Position numbers and translations under genes: made by a program. Shown piece after piece: positions 1 to 8,276 of a stretch of DNA of 24,508 nucleotides. Below the pieces are notes generated by a model, which searched no databases, was not told the DNA's origin, and saw nothing but the letters and a program-made list of their open reading frames with translations. The stretch is from positions 1 to 24,508 of the forward strand of contig VSNK01000023.1 of NCBI GenBank assembly GCA_009774255.1, in the 5' to 3' direction. The DNA comes from Faecalicatena sp. GTDB taxonomy: Bacteria; Bacillota; Clostridia; Lachnospirales; Lachnospiraceae. How positions within the stretch are numbered: position 1 is the first letter of the stretch; each line of letters begins with the position of its first letter.

Positions 1-77
1 CGCCTCATAAATTTGTGCACTCCTGACAAAAAATCATCTCACAAATCTGGGTACAAAGAGTTTCCGAGAATGCTCTT

Positions 78-104
78 AAGGAACTGTAGGAAAACAACTC
101 TTTA
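78..104. repeat. Short hairpin repeat, copy A
   Basis: The core AAGGAACTGTAGGAAAA followed by CAACTCTT closely matches the stretch at 14627-14653, with about five differences in 27 positions. A third partial copy (TTAGGAGTTGTAGAA) lies at about 138-151. I do not recognise the family. Confidence 0.5.
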
Positions 105-153
105 GGTTTGTAGATATCTTCGACTTGTCCGACTGCTTAGGAGTTGTAGAATG

Positions 154-199
154 AAAAAGAGTGCAAAGTCCTTGATCATTCAATACAGACTTTACACTC
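154..199 (-). terminator. Rho-independent terminator of the small gene
   Basis: On the minus strand the arms GAGTGTAAAGTC (199-188) and GACTTTGCACTC (170-159) pair over 12 positions with one U-G wobble around a 17-nt loop. They are followed by five T residues (158-154). The hairpin lies just downstream of the stop codon at 209. Confidence 0.7.
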
Positions 200-208
200 T
201 AATAATGG

Positions 209-403
209 TTATTCTTTGATTTCGTCAAGTTCTGTCAGGTTCACGCCTGCTATGGTAAGAAAGACTTTCAGATATAAATAATCCTTTTTCAAGCCCCCAT
301 ATGTTTCCATAGCATTCTCTTTCTTCGCTCTTAACATATGGTATTGTACCTTTTGGAAATCCTCCATGGCCTTTTGAATAATTTCCAAATTTGTACTAGG
401 CAT
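209..403 (-). CDS. Small hypothetical protein, 64 aa
   Basis: I do not recognise this protein. It is predicted to be soluble, mixed-charge and largely helical, with no signal peptide, membrane segment or cysteine. The N-terminal half (about residues 5-32) is amphipathic and rich in K, E and Q, and the C terminus is acidic. Its reality is supported by a strong ribosome site (GGGAGG, 7 nt before the ATG), a good upstream promoter with TATAAT, and a terminator just after the stop. It is therefore probably a monocistronic gene. The neighbouring lipoprotein gene reads in the same direction but is separated from it by repeats. No function can be assigned. Confidence 0.7.
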   Translation of the reverse strand: MPSTNLEIIQKAMEDFQKVQYHMLRAKKENAMETYGGLKKDYLYLKVFLTIAGVNLTELDEIKE

Positions 404-454
404 AGAACCGCCTCCCTTCTATAAAGACAAAAATACAGTGTATGAGATACCTTC

Positions 455-482
455 ATTATATCAAAAGGAAATATGAGTGTAA
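455..482 (-). promoter_or_regulatory. Promoter of the small hypothetical gene
   Basis: On the minus strand a perfect TATAAT (460-455) is preceded by TG two bases upstream (TGATATAAT), resembling an extended -10. A weak -35 (TTACAC, 482-477) is 16 bp away. It lies about 50 bp before the start codon at 403. Confidence 0.55.
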
Positions 483-483
483 C

Positions 484-575
484 GAATTCAGCCCATTAAG
501 TCGCCTTCGGCGGTCCTAAGTGCCAGCGACGCTTGTTTAGAACGAACCGGAACGGAGTGTAGACGGGCTGAATTC
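484..575. repeat. 92-bp element bounded by perfect 11-bp inverted repeats
   Basis: The ends are GAATTCAGCCC (484-494) and GGGCTGAATTC (565-575), a perfect inverted repeat. Inside is a small hairpin (CGCC-TTC-GGCG, 502-512) and no reading frame. It resembles a small non-autonomous intergenic repeat; I do not recognise the family. Confidence 0.5.
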
Positions 576-598
576 TATTCAAGGCGCAGCATGCATCC

Positions 599-643
599 TC
601 CCAGCCAATCAGCGTGGTGATTGGCTGGGAAGTGAACTGTAAC
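599..643 (+). repeat. Intergenic hairpin repeat, copy 1 (partial)
   Basis: A perfect 13-bp stem (599-611 with 618-630) encloses the loop GCGTGG (612-617), followed directly by the 12-mer GTGAACTGTAAC (632-643). The stretch from 593 is nearly identical, in inverted orientation, to part of the larger element at 8018-8201. The rest of that element is missing here. Confidence 0.75.
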
Positions 644-768
644 ATTTATTCAGTTATTAAGCCCATCAACAAAAACAATTAACAGACTTTATACCCTGAC
701 TGTGACATAATTCATGTATCAGATAACAGCATGATCAAAGCAACAGCGAAAATTGAAGCAATGCAAGC

Positions 769-2652
769 CTATTCCGGTATCTTCACCTGATGATCCATCC
801 ACCTGGTTATTTCCGAGGCGCCGGACATATTTGCCTCTGTCTCGTATGCATGGACCGTAACCGTATATTTTCCGCTTCCCTGTACATAGACAGTCCCGTC
901 GATGCCCTGAATCGTCACCGTTCCTCCTTCATCATCTTCAAGCTTTCCCCTGCCGGAAAGGCGGGTCAGTGTGCTGTCGCCTGTCACGGTCCAGGTGCAC
1001 CCATCCTCTATATAAAGATTGCAGTATCCCGGGTTGGCGCCTGCCTCATTCTTCTCATTCAAAACAGCACCTCTAAGGGTACTCTTTTTTGTCATATAAA
1101 AATCAAGCCGACTGATATCGTCCCAGATTATGTCGCCTTCCATGTCCTGATTGTCTGCCGTAAACAGGCAGTCCGCTCCGTTAGCCCCTATGGTTCCCCA
1201 CCCCGCATGATTGTCATTTCCCGTGCATTTCAGGAAATAATCCCGAACCTCAGGATAAACGATCTTTACATCTGAGAGCGTAATAACAGATTCCCCATTT
1301 GTGGTATAAAAGATGCCGCCATTACCGGCCGCCAGCGTTCCATCCTGCATCTCAAAGATATTGGGCCACACCTCGTCCTGTGATGTACTTTCATAAAGGA
1401 GTACATTCCAGGCGCTGTCATTTTGCAGGTTGTCTTCCATATTTCCGGTCAGATCGCAATCATAAAAACGCAGCGTGTTTCCGCCTTCGACAACCGCTGC
1501 CCCGGAAGCATTTGCTGTCAGCTTTGCTCCATGGACGGCCATATCTGCCATGCAGTAAACGGCCGGCGAATCCACGCCGTCCGACTGATAAGAGCCGCCA
1601 TCCACTATCATGACACCGCCGCCCCGGTCGCTCTTGACCGCCGCCGAGGATGCTCCCTGCGTCTTGATATCCAGATTCCAGGCATAAAGGGTTCCGCCGG
1701 CCGCCACCTGAATTCCGCCGGAAGTATCGTGCTGAGTTGTGATCTCCGTATTCAGGGCATACGTTACTCCGTCTCCATAAGAAAATATTCCGGCGCCGCC
1801 GGGAGCATTTGTGGTAATGATACTGTCGCGGATATAGGAAGTCCCGTTGTTCGTCAGCAGCGCTGCACCTACACCGTAACGGCTTGCCGTGCTTCCTCCG
1901 GTGCTGTCACGGGAAGTTCTGGTGATTTCCGCATTTTTCAGTGTCACCCGTGCCTCCCCAAGCACATGAACCGCATTTTCCTCTGCCCCTGTAGAAGCAT
2001 AGGTTTCGCCGTCTGTCTCACTATCTACAACAAATTCCGCCGCGGCATTATAATTCTCCGGATCCCGGAGCTTCCCGCTAACGTTTGGACGCCCCCGGGA
2101 TAAGATAAGAATTTCCAAAGGCTTTTCCTTTTTATCCAGAGTCACGGAAAGCACATCACCCTCCCGCAGATCCTCCGCGGAAAGCTCCTGATCGGCCGGA
2201 GTTTCCGGGGAGGATTCTTCGGTTTCGGCCGGGGCTTCCGGAGCAGTCTCTTCGGTTTCGGCCGGGGCTTCCGGAGCAGTCTCTTCGGTTTCGGCTGGAA
2301 CTTCCGGAGCAGTCTCTTCGGTTTCGGCTGGAACTTCCGGAGCAGTCTCTTCGGTTTCGACCGGAACCTCCTTTGTTTTTCCACCGTCGTCCTGGAGTCT
2401 GATCACTGTATCCGCGGTAAGCTTAATCTCCAGCTCTTCCCCTGTCAGTTCCAGGTCGGACTGCTTCTCGCCCTCTGCTTCTTTCCGGATTCCCACCAGA
2501 AGTGTGACAGAATCATTCTCTATGCTGCTCACTTCCCCGACGATCATCCTCTCTGAATCCTGTCCGCCGAAAGGAAACCTTACGGCGCAGCCTGCAAGTG
2601 CCAAAGTACTCAGTACAGACAAAACCATCCTTACCACATGTTTTGATCTCAT
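769..2652 (-). CDS. Beta-helix-like surface lipoprotein with acidic repeat linker
   Basis: This is a secreted lipoprotein of 627 aa. Residues 1-22 form a lipoprotein signal with the lipobox LAGC, so C22 would be lipidated. Residues 34-95 look like a small beta domain. Residues 96-150 are five tandem 11-residue acidic units (VPAETEETAPE type), probably a spacer through the cell wall. Residues 150-185 continue the first domain (EGDVLSVTL). From about 190 to the end the protein has the short Gly/Asn/Thr-rich beta rungs typical of right-handed parallel beta-helix or autotransporter-like passenger domains. No catalytic motif was recognised. It is the last gene of a unit with the FtsA-like protein (53-bp gap) and the hybrid kinase. 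A weak AAAGG sits about 11 nt before the ATG. The role is probably adhesion or envelope structure, as an inference. Confidence 0.8.
   Translation of the reverse strand: MRSKHVVRMVLSVLSTLALAGCAVRFPFGGQDSERMIVGEVSSIENDSVTLLVGIRKEAEGEKQSDLELTGEELEIKLTADTVIRLQDDGGKTKEVPVETEETAPEVPAETEETAPEVPAETEETAPEAPAETEETAPEAPAETEESSPETPADQELSAEDLREGDVLSVTLDKKEKPLEILILSRGRPNVSGKLRDPENYNAAAEFVVDSETDGETYASTGAEENAVHVLGEARVTLKNAEITRTSRDSTGGSTASRYGVGAALLTNNGTSYIRDSIITTNAPGGAGIFSYGDGVTYALNTEITTQHDTSGGIQVAAGGTLYAWNLDIKTQGASSAAVKSDRGGGVMIVDGGSYQSDGVDSPAVYCMADMAVHGAKLTANASGAAVVEGGNTLRFYDCDLTGNMEDNLQNDSAWNVLLYESTSQDEVWPNIFEMQDGTLAAGNGGIFYTTNGESVITLSDVKIVYPEVRDYFLKCTGNDNHAGWGTIGANGADCLFTADNQDMEGDIIWDDISRLDFYMTKKSTLRGAVLNEKNEAGANPGYCNLYIEDGCTWTVTGDSTLTRLSGRGKLEDDEGGTVTIQGIDGTVYVQGSGKYTVTVHAYETEANMSGASEITRWMDHQVKIPE
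2203..2367 (-). repeat. Five in-frame 33-bp tandem repeats
   Basis: The 33-bp unit encodes PAETEETAPEV and its variants, in five consecutive near-identical copies inside the lipoprotein gene. The high DNA identity suggests recent expansion and likely length variation between strains. Confidence 0.85.
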
Positions 2653-2705
2653 AGAACCATATACCTTTCATGAATCAGTATCGATACTGTCAGTCACCGC
2701 AGTCT

Positions 2706-5471
2706 CTATGATTCCTCTTCCACGATCTGTATTCGATCTCCCTGTGCCAGCTTCTGCATGAAGATTCCAGGTTCTCCGTTAACACTCAATATCACTCTGC
2801 CCTTTGGCTGTTTCAGGTCAATACCGGAATATTCGATCAGATCCATCAGATAATAGAAATCTCCGTTCTTTTTCAGCGGCAGACGCAATGGCTTATCATT
2901 CAAATAGAACAGAATGGTTTCCGTCCTTGCGGCGGGTGCTTTTCCTGCCCGACTCCGATTCCTGCCGGCTGCAGCCCGTTTTTCTGTCGTCATTCCCAGA
3001 TCCAAGGTTTCCTGAACCATAGACCACGTTTCTGTTCTCTTAGCATCCCCTGTTTTAGCTTTTGATATTACTTTCTCAGGTTCTTTTATCGGCAGCTCTG
3101 CATCCAGCAGTTCCGCTTCTTCCGCCATCAACTCCAGCTCCGGCGATTCTACTTCTTCCGCCATCAATTCCGGCATCGGCAATTCTGCTTCTTCCGACGG
3201 TAATACCCGTTCCGACATTTTTCCTTCTTTCGACGGTAATACCCGTTCCGGCATTTTTCCTTCTTCCACCGACAATCCCGGCTTCCGCGATTTTGCTTCC
3301 TCTTGTATGAATTCCGTTTCCGGCAGCTCCGCTTCCGACGATATCTCCGTCTCCTGCTCCGCCAATTTCAGCCCGGCCTCGTCCGTCCAGGACTTCGCTT
3401 CCGTTCCAGACTTCGCTTCCGCACTGGATTTCACTTCCGCACCCGGCATTTTTTCCATTCCGGATTTCACTTCCGCACCCGGCTTTTTTTCCGTCCCGGA
3501 TTTCGCTTCCGCACCCGGCATTTCTTCCGCTCCGGACTTCGCTTCCGCACCTGGCATTTCTTCCTCTCCGGACTTCACTTCCGCTCCAGTCACTTCTTCC
3601 GCGTCATCCATTTCTTCCTCTGTCAATTCTTCCTCATCTGCTATCTCTTCTTCCGGCTCCTCTTCCAAAACAGCTTCCCGTTCTTCAACCGCCTGTTCCT
3701 CAGCAACCTCTTCTTCGACAGCCCGGCCCTCAGCGACCTTTTCTTCGTCCGCCTGTCCCTTCGCCGCCTCCCGGGCAGCCGCAGCGGCAGCTTCCCGTTC
3801 TTCAGCCTCACGTTTCCGGGCGGCGATCTGTTCGTCTGAGAGCATCATCATAATGATATCTCCGTTTTTCAAAGGTGTTTCCAGATCCGCAGGCTGCCCG
3901 TTCAATGTCAGTTCCAGGCATTCGGCCGCTCCTTCAATGTCCTTCACAAGGGGAGTTGCCGGTCTCCCATTGACAGCCGGTACAAACTCGATGTTGTCCC
4001 CGGCATGAACAATATCCGAGAGCTTCCCTTCCTTTCGGTTGATAAACAGCGATGCCGGCTGCGCTGCCGTTCCATAAAATACTTTTCGCTTTCCGTTGAC
4101 CCTCACACTCACGCTCAGCCCCGAACGGCCCAGCATGTCCTGAAAGCCGTAGCCATTCATCATCAGAAGATTCATGATAGTAAAACTGCCGCTTCGGAAC
4201 AGCTTGGCTGATTTTCCGTTCAGTACCACGCGGAAGCTGTCATTGATCAGATTCAGCCCGGAGGAAATGGCAATTCCCAGCGGCGTGGCATATTCCGGAC
4301 TATTCAGATCATATTCCTCAGAAAATGCGTTGACACGGAAATTATTTCCCGCAATCGCCACACGATTGGTATCCATCTGGAGAGCTGCCGTGAGCCCGTC
4401 CTTGATCCCCGCCAGCTTGCTGCCTCCCCCGGCCAGGAACAGCGCGGAGGGCGCCGTACCGTTGACTTCCAGAATCTTCGCCGCGATCTCACTGCACAGA
4501 GAGCCTGACATGTCCTGAATGCAGCGGAACACTTCTTCCTTTGTAGCTTTCCGCTCAAAGCCCAGGATATCAGTAAAGGTGACCTCTTCCTCATGTTCGA
4601 TCTGTGCTTTCATATTCTCCGCGGTCAGGAAATCCACAAGGAACTCCTTCATGATCGCTTCCGTGATCTCGTCTCCCGCAATGGTAGCCATGGTATACCC
4701 TGTCACGCTGCCGCCGGTACAGGCTGCGATATCCGAAGTTCCCGCGCCGATATCCACGATCACCAGATTCAAAAGCCTCAGATTCTCAGGAATCGCGGCA
4801 TTGATGGCCGCGATCGGCTCCAGCGTGATGCTGGATACCTCCAGACCGATCTTATTCATGGTCGTATACAGGCTTTCCACCACTTCACTGGGCAGAAACG
4901 TGGCGATCAGATCTACCTTGATATGCTTTCCGCGATGATCCTTCAGGCTGGAGATCATATACTGATCCAGATAATACTGGCATACCGTATATCCCACCAG
5001 GTAAAAACGGCGCGAATCCTCCTGTGCTTCATTTTCCGCGTCAAAACGCTCCTCCGCCTTGCTGATTGCCCCTGCCTCAAGGCGGTTGATCACCTCGTCA
5101 TTGATCAGCTGAACTCCCTGCAGCTGCATCTCATACTCCACCCGGCTGGTCCGCAGGGCACGCCCTGCCGCCGCCACCGATACACGTTTCAATTTTACCT
5201 GGAGCCTGCTCTCCAGCCGCCTCTTTACCTTTTTCGCGAGGGCAGAGACCTTGGCTATATTCTCGATCTGCCCGTCTATCATTGCCCGCTCCGAATGCTC
5301 CTCCTTTTCAATGGCAATAATCTTTACCCTGTCTTCCTCGACAACTCCGACCATCCCGATGATGCTACGGGTCCCGATATCCAGAGCAAATACCATATTG
5401 TCCGCCTGGACTTCCGGTTTTATTTTCGTCTGTACCTTCACCGGAGCTTTTTTTGCTTGTGCTTTCGCCAT
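2706..5471 (-). CDS. FtsA-like actin-fold ATPase with acidic repeat tail
   Basis: This 921-aa protein has an FtsA/PilM-like core. The phosphate-1 motif ALDIGTRS is at 29-36, the phosphate-2 motif VDIGAGTSD at 239-247, and the adenosine motif LAGGGSKL at 346-353. After the core (about 25-420), residues 430-545 look like a small beta-grasp-type domain (VRVNGKRK ... GDNIEFVPAVNG). Residues 550-850 are an Ala/Glu-rich low-complexity region with 12-residue repeats at about 628-694. Residues 850-921 form a second small beta-rich domain. Bacterial FtsA is usually about 400-450 aa, so this is a greatly extended relative. The C-terminal amphipathic membrane helix of true FtsA is not evident, and no ftsZ is nearby. 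A role in envelope organisation or secretion is an inference. The start is supported by AGGAGG 5 nt upstream. It lies 36 bp after the hybrid kinase. Confidence 0.85.
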   Translation of the reverse strand: MAKAQAKKAPVKVQTKIKPEVQADNMVFALDIGTRSIIGMVGVVEEDRVKIIAIEKEEHSERAMIDGQIENIAKVSALAKKVKRRLESRLQVKLKRVSVAAAGRALRTSRVEYEMQLQGVQLINDEVINRLEAGAISKAEERFDAENEAQEDSRRFYLVGYTVCQYYLDQYMISSLKDHRGKHIKVDLIATFLPSEVVESLYTTMNKIGLEVSSITLEPIAAINAAIPENLRLLNLVIVDIGAGTSDIAACTGGSVTGYTMATIAGDEITEAIMKEFLVDFLTAENMKAQIEHEEEVTFTDILGFERKATKEEVFRCIQDMSGSLCSEIAAKILEVNGTAPSALFLAGGGSKLAGIKDGLTAALQMDTNRVAIAGNNFRVNAFSEEYDLNSPEYATPLGIAISSGLNLINDSFRVVLNGKSAKLFRSGSFTIMNLLMMNGYGFQDMLGRSGLSVSVRVNGKRKVFYGTAAQPASLFINRKEGKLSDIVHAGDNIEFVPAVNGRPATPLVKDIEGAAECLELTLNGQPADLETPLKNGDIIMMMLSDEQIAARKREAEEREAAAAAAREAAKGQADEEKVAEGRAVEEEVAEEQAVEEREAVLEEEPEEEIADEEELTEEEMDDAEEVTGAEVKSGEEEMPGAEAKSGAEEMPGAEAKSGTEKKPGAEVKSGMEKMPGAEVKSSAEAKSGTEAKSWTDEAGLKLAEQETEISSEAELPETEFIQEEAKSRKPGLSVEEGKMPERVLPSKEGKMSERVLPSEEAELPMPELMAEEVESPELELMAEEAELLDAELPIKEPEKVISKAKTGDAKRTETWSMVQETLDLGMTTEKRAAAGRNRSRAGKAPAARTETILFYLNDKPLRLPLKKNGDFYYLMDLIEYSGIDLKQPKGRVILSVNGEPGIFMQKLAQGDRIQIVEEES
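3390..3590 (-). repeat. Degenerate 36-bp tandem repeats in the FtsA-like gene
   Basis: The repeat encodes units close to GAEAKSGAEEMP at residues 628-694. It lies within a wider acidic linker (about residues 550-850) that also has other short repeats such as GKMPERVLPS. Confidence 0.75.
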
Positions 5472-5507
5472 GTTATCCTCCTTATTTGACCGGGTGATCC
5501 CGGATAA

Positions 5508-7859
5508 TCACATGATTATGTGTTCATCATTTTTTTGCAGGACTTCCGAGATCACCTGGAACATCCTGGGCGCGTCCAGCGGCTTGGCGAGATGCCCGTT
5601 CATCCCTGCCTCCGTGGCCTTATCGCGGTCTTCCGGAAATGCATTTGCCGTCAGAGCCACAATGGGAACGGAAGACTTTTTCTCATCCTCAAACGCCCGG
5701 ATGGCTCTTGCCGCCGTGTACCCGTCCATATTCGGCATCTGGATATCCATCAGCACCAGGTCATAATATCCTGCTTTCGCTTTCAGCAGCATATCCACAC
5801 ATTCCACGCCGTCTTTTGCCCTGTCTACGATAAATCCTTTGGAAAAGAGAATCTTCGTCGCGATCATCGCATTGATATCAATATCCTCTGCCAACAGAAT
5901 GCGCTTTCCTTCGAATAACAACGTCCGTTCCGGCAGCTTCACCTCTTCCGTCTTCCTTGCCCCCAGAGCTTCCCCCAGCTTGTGCGGAAGCCGGATCGTC
6001 ACCTTGGTGCCCTTTCCCTGCCGGCTCTCAATGTTAACCGTACCTTTCATCAGATCAACAATATTTTTCACTATCGCAAGTCCCAGACCGGCTCCCTGAA
6101 GTCCGCTGACCGTAGAAGTCCGCTCTCTGGAAAATGACTCATATGCGTGCTGCAGAAACTCCTGGGACATTCCGATTCCGTTATCTTCGATCGCCGTCTC
6201 CAAAAAGCAAGTATCCTGAGTATCCCCGGGCAATTCCCGGATCGAAACATTGATCCTGCCGCCGTCAGATGTATATTTGATAGAATTATTTACGATATTC
6301 AAAAAAATCTTGGAGTAATGAACCGTATCTATATACATATACGGATGCCTGATATCCATTTTTACCTTATAGGTCAGATTCTTTTTCTTCAAATCACTTT
6401 CAACTATGGTGCCTAAATTCCCGCATGCCTCGTTCACATTGACCAGATTTTCTTCGATCATGATCTTCCGATTTTCAATTCTCGACAATTCCAGAATGTT
6501 ATTGATCAGGTCCAGAAGCTGCTTGGAAGAAATGTCAATATTTCTCAGATATTCTCTCTGCATTTCCGGTTCTCCGCTTTCAAGTGCAAGCTTCGTAAAG
6601 CCAATGATGGCGTTCATCGGCGTACGGATATCATGAGACATGTTAAATAAAAATTCAGATTTTGCCCTGTTGGCCGCCTCAGAGCGCTCCACTGCCATTT
6701 CCAGTTGCTCACGCTGCCGCTCAAGCTCCTCCTTCTGGCTCTTGATCTGCTCGCTCAGCTCCAGCTTCTCAGAGCTCTTCAGCAGACTGGATACCATACT
6801 GTTGATATGTGCGCTCAGTTCCGAAAATTCTCTGTTGTCTTCCACACTTACTCTGGTCTTCAGATCTCCGTCTTGAATCGACCTGAGATTCTCATTAATC
6901 CGTTCGATAGGTCTGATCACCGTCCTGTGCATAGTATCCGATACGACGGAGACCAGAATTACGGAAATCAGAAACAGACCGGCCAGCAGATAGAGATTAT
7001 TGGCTATGACCGAGCGGGAAAGACCGGATACCGGCATCGTCCAGACCACATAATTATCACCGATCTTTTTTGACAGGCAGTAAGACATCGCGCCATCTGC
7101 CCGTGTATAGAAAGCACGTTCTGATTTCAACTGTTCCGCCTGGAATCCAACATCGGTGATATCCTTATTCAGATCCGAAGCGACCGTTGTACCCGCCACC
7201 TTTTCCGTGTCCGGATCGACCGCGTACAGGCTGTACCCGACCCCTGTCCTGAGAAGAGAAAATATGTAGGACAATTCATTTTTCTCCGTCACACGGATCA
7301 CATTCTCCGGGTCCTTGCCGACCTGTACGATAAAATTCCCGTCTTCGCTCCAGAGCGCCGAATATTGCACCTGCTTGCCCTCTGCCGTATTCGGCGTCAC
7401 ATCCTGCACAAGCTCCAGAGACTTGTCGGTCAGAAGAGGTTTAAAAAAGCCGATCTGTTCCCCGGACTCCACAGAATATCCATAATATTCCGGATGAGTT
7501 CCCGCAACGATCACGCCCTTCTCATCAAAGATATGGATCTCGTCCACTTCCACCCCGACAGCGATCTTCTTCAGTTCTTCTGTGTCTTGTCTTGCTTCTG
7601 GGTTATACTCCAGAATATATGCCACTGTCCGCGCCGCATTCAGGCACCTGGCCTCGTATTCCTTCCGAATCCGCTCCAGTTCTTTCGTATTCTCATCCAG
7701 AATCTGCCCGATCTGCTCAAATATACGCTGCGCATTCTGCCCGTTCGTCTGCTGCAGCCAGAAAATCTGTATGACCGTTGAAAGAAGCAAAATGATCACT
7801 ACCATGAGCAGCGTAATCTTCTTAATATTTTTTACAACAATACTTTTTATATCCGGCAT
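5508..7859 (-). CDS. Hybrid sensor histidine kinase with C-terminal receiver
   Basis: This is a membrane-bound hybrid kinase of 783 aa. TM1 is at about 14-35, followed by an extracytoplasmic Cache-like sensor region (about 40-283), TM2 at 285-307 and a HAMP domain at 308-360. A coiled coil spans 360-400. The HisKA motif NMSHDIRTP gives phospho-acceptor H409. The HATPase has the N box around N524/N525, DNGIGM (559-564) and GAGLGLAI (589-596). The receiver at about 652-775 has D705 as the phosphorylation site and K759. All catalytic residues look intact. No DNA-binding output domain is nearby, so the target is unknown. It heads the unit with the FtsA-like protein and the lipoprotein, which suggests control of an envelope function. 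AAGGGG lies 8 nt before the ATG. Confidence 0.92.
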   Translation of the reverse strand: MPDIKSIVVKNIKKITLLMVVIILLLSTVIQIFWLQQTNGQNAQRIFEQIGQILDENTKELERIRKEYEARCLNAARTVAYILEYNPEARQDTEELKKIAVGVEVDEIHIFDEKGVIVAGTHPEYYGYSVESGEQIGFFKPLLTDKSLELVQDVTPNTAEGKQVQYSALWSEDGNFIVQVGKDPENVIRVTEKNELSYIFSLLRTGVGYSLYAVDPDTEKVAGTTVASDLNKDITDVGFQAEQLKSERAFYTRADGAMSYCLSKKIGDNYVVWTMPVSGLSRSVIANNLYLLAGLFLISVILVSVVSDTMHRTVIRPIERINENLRSIQDGDLKTRVSVEDNREFSELSAHINSMVSSLLKSSEKLELSEQIKSQKEELERQREQLEMAVERSEAANRAKSEFLFNMSHDIRTPMNAIIGFTKLALESGEPEMQREYLRNIDISSKQLLDLINNILELSRIENRKIMIEENLVNVNEACGNLGTIVESDLKKKNLTYKVKMDIRHPYMYIDTVHYSKIFLNIVNNSIKYTSDGGRINVSIRELPGDTQDTCFLETAIEDNGIGMSQEFLQHAYESFSRERTSTVSGLQGAGLGLAIVKNIVDLMKGTVNIESRQGKGTKVTIRLPHKLGEALGARKTEEVKLPERTLLFEGKRILLAEDIDINAMIATKILFSKGFIVDRAKDGVECVDMLLKAKAGYYDLVLMDIQMPNMDGYTAARAIRAFEDEKKSSVPIVALTANAFPEDRDKATEAGMNGHLAKPLDAPRMFQVISEVLQKNDEHIIM

Positions 7860-7902
7860 GTTGATTACCCCTTACGTCAATTACATATTTTTAAATATTG
7901 GG

Positions 7903-7934
7903 GGATTTCGGGAGCGCAAAGCGCGGAGAAATCC
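7903..7934. other. Leader hairpin upstream of the hybrid kinase
   Basis: GGATTTC (7903-7909) pairs with GAAATCC (7928-7934), and an inner GCGC pairs with GCGC around AAA. It lies in the predicted 5' leader of the kinase transcript. There is no clear U tract, so it is not an obvious terminator. Confidence 0.4.
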
Positions 7935-7974
7935 GTGTATCATAAGCGTCAAAATGCCTTTTAGCGCTTTCATC

Positions 7975-8003
7975 ATTATATACTATTACCATTCATTTTA
8001 CAA
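7975..8003 (-). promoter_or_regulatory. Promoter of the hybrid kinase unit
   Basis: On the minus strand TTGTAA (8003-7998) and TATAAT (7980-7975) are separated by 17 bp. This is a good housekeeping-type promoter, giving a leader of about 110 nt before the ATG at 7859. Confidence 0.65.
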
Positions 8004-8017
8004 CCTCTGTTACAATT

Positions 8018-8201
8018 GTTACAGTTCACTGGCCGTTACATGTCACATCCCGACCAATCACCACGCTGATTGGCCGGGAGGATGCACATAAAAGCCGGTA
8101 TTCAGGCCGCCCATTGCCACAGGCAATTCAAAATGCGGCCTGAGTTACAGGTCACGCCTGGTCAAGGTGTGACCTGTAACCACTGGCCAGTGAACTGTAA
8201 C
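8018..8201. mobile_element. 184-bp MITE-like element with 17-bp terminal inverted repeats
   Basis: The ends GTTACAGTTCACTGGCC (8018-8034) and GGCCAGTGAACTGTAAC (8185-8201) are perfect inverted repeats. Inside are three hairpins. Hairpin A (8048-8079) has loop CCACGC. Hairpin B (8102-8110 with 8135-8143) contains a nested stem ATTGCC-ACA-GGCAAT. Hairpin C pairs GTTACAGGTCAC (8144-8155) with GTGACCTGTAAC (8169-8180). There is no reading frame and no clear target duplication. The same order of hairpins A and B recurs at 18740-18883. It fills most of the gap between the two divergent genes. Confidence 0.75.
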
Positions 8202-8217
8202 TTAGAATTCACAGCTC

Positions 8218-8246
8218 TTGCTTTTTTCATCAAACAGTGATTTAAT
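8218..8246 (+). promoter_or_regulatory. Putative pepT promoter
   Basis: TTGCTT (8218-8223) and TTTAAT (8241-8246) are 17 bp apart, about 30 bp before the pepT start. The match is moderate. It lies immediately outside the right end of the repeat element. Confidence 0.45.
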
Positions 8247-8276
8247 ACATATGGAATATTTTTTCAGGAGGTTATG

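Larger units (their letters stand above)
1..208. other. Intergenic stretch at left edge, no gene seen
   Basis: I see no convincing reading frame here. The stretch holds one copy of a short hairpin repeat at 78-104 and a related fragment near 138-150. Its right part is the terminator of the small gene that starts at 403. Confidence 0.5.
404..768. other. Intergenic region with palindromic repeats
   Basis: This gap holds the promoter of the small gene (455-482), a 92-bp element with inverted ends (484-575) and a hairpin repeat (599-643). The remaining 644-768 is AT-rich with no convincing gene. A 20-codon plus-strand frame at 731-790 runs into the 3' end of the lipoprotein gene and has no ribosome site. 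Confidence 0.6.

Noticed and set aside
731..790. Short plus-strand frame MIKATAKIEAMQAYSGIFT
   Set aside because: It is only 19 residues, lacks a ribosome site and overlaps the lipoprotein 3' end. It could be a remnant but has no support.
790..2103. Long open frames on the plus strand opposite the lipoprotein gene
   Set aside because: They are antisense to a protein with a clear lipobox and beta-helix repeats. They have no ribosome sites and no recognisable domains.
2203..2367. CRISPR array
   Set aside because: The 33-bp repeats are contiguous, have no spacers, and are in frame within a coding sequence.
3062..4008. Ser/Pro/Phe-rich plus-strand frames opposite the FtsA-like acidic tail
   Set aside because: Their composition is the complement of the acidic repeats; they are shadows of repetitive DNA.
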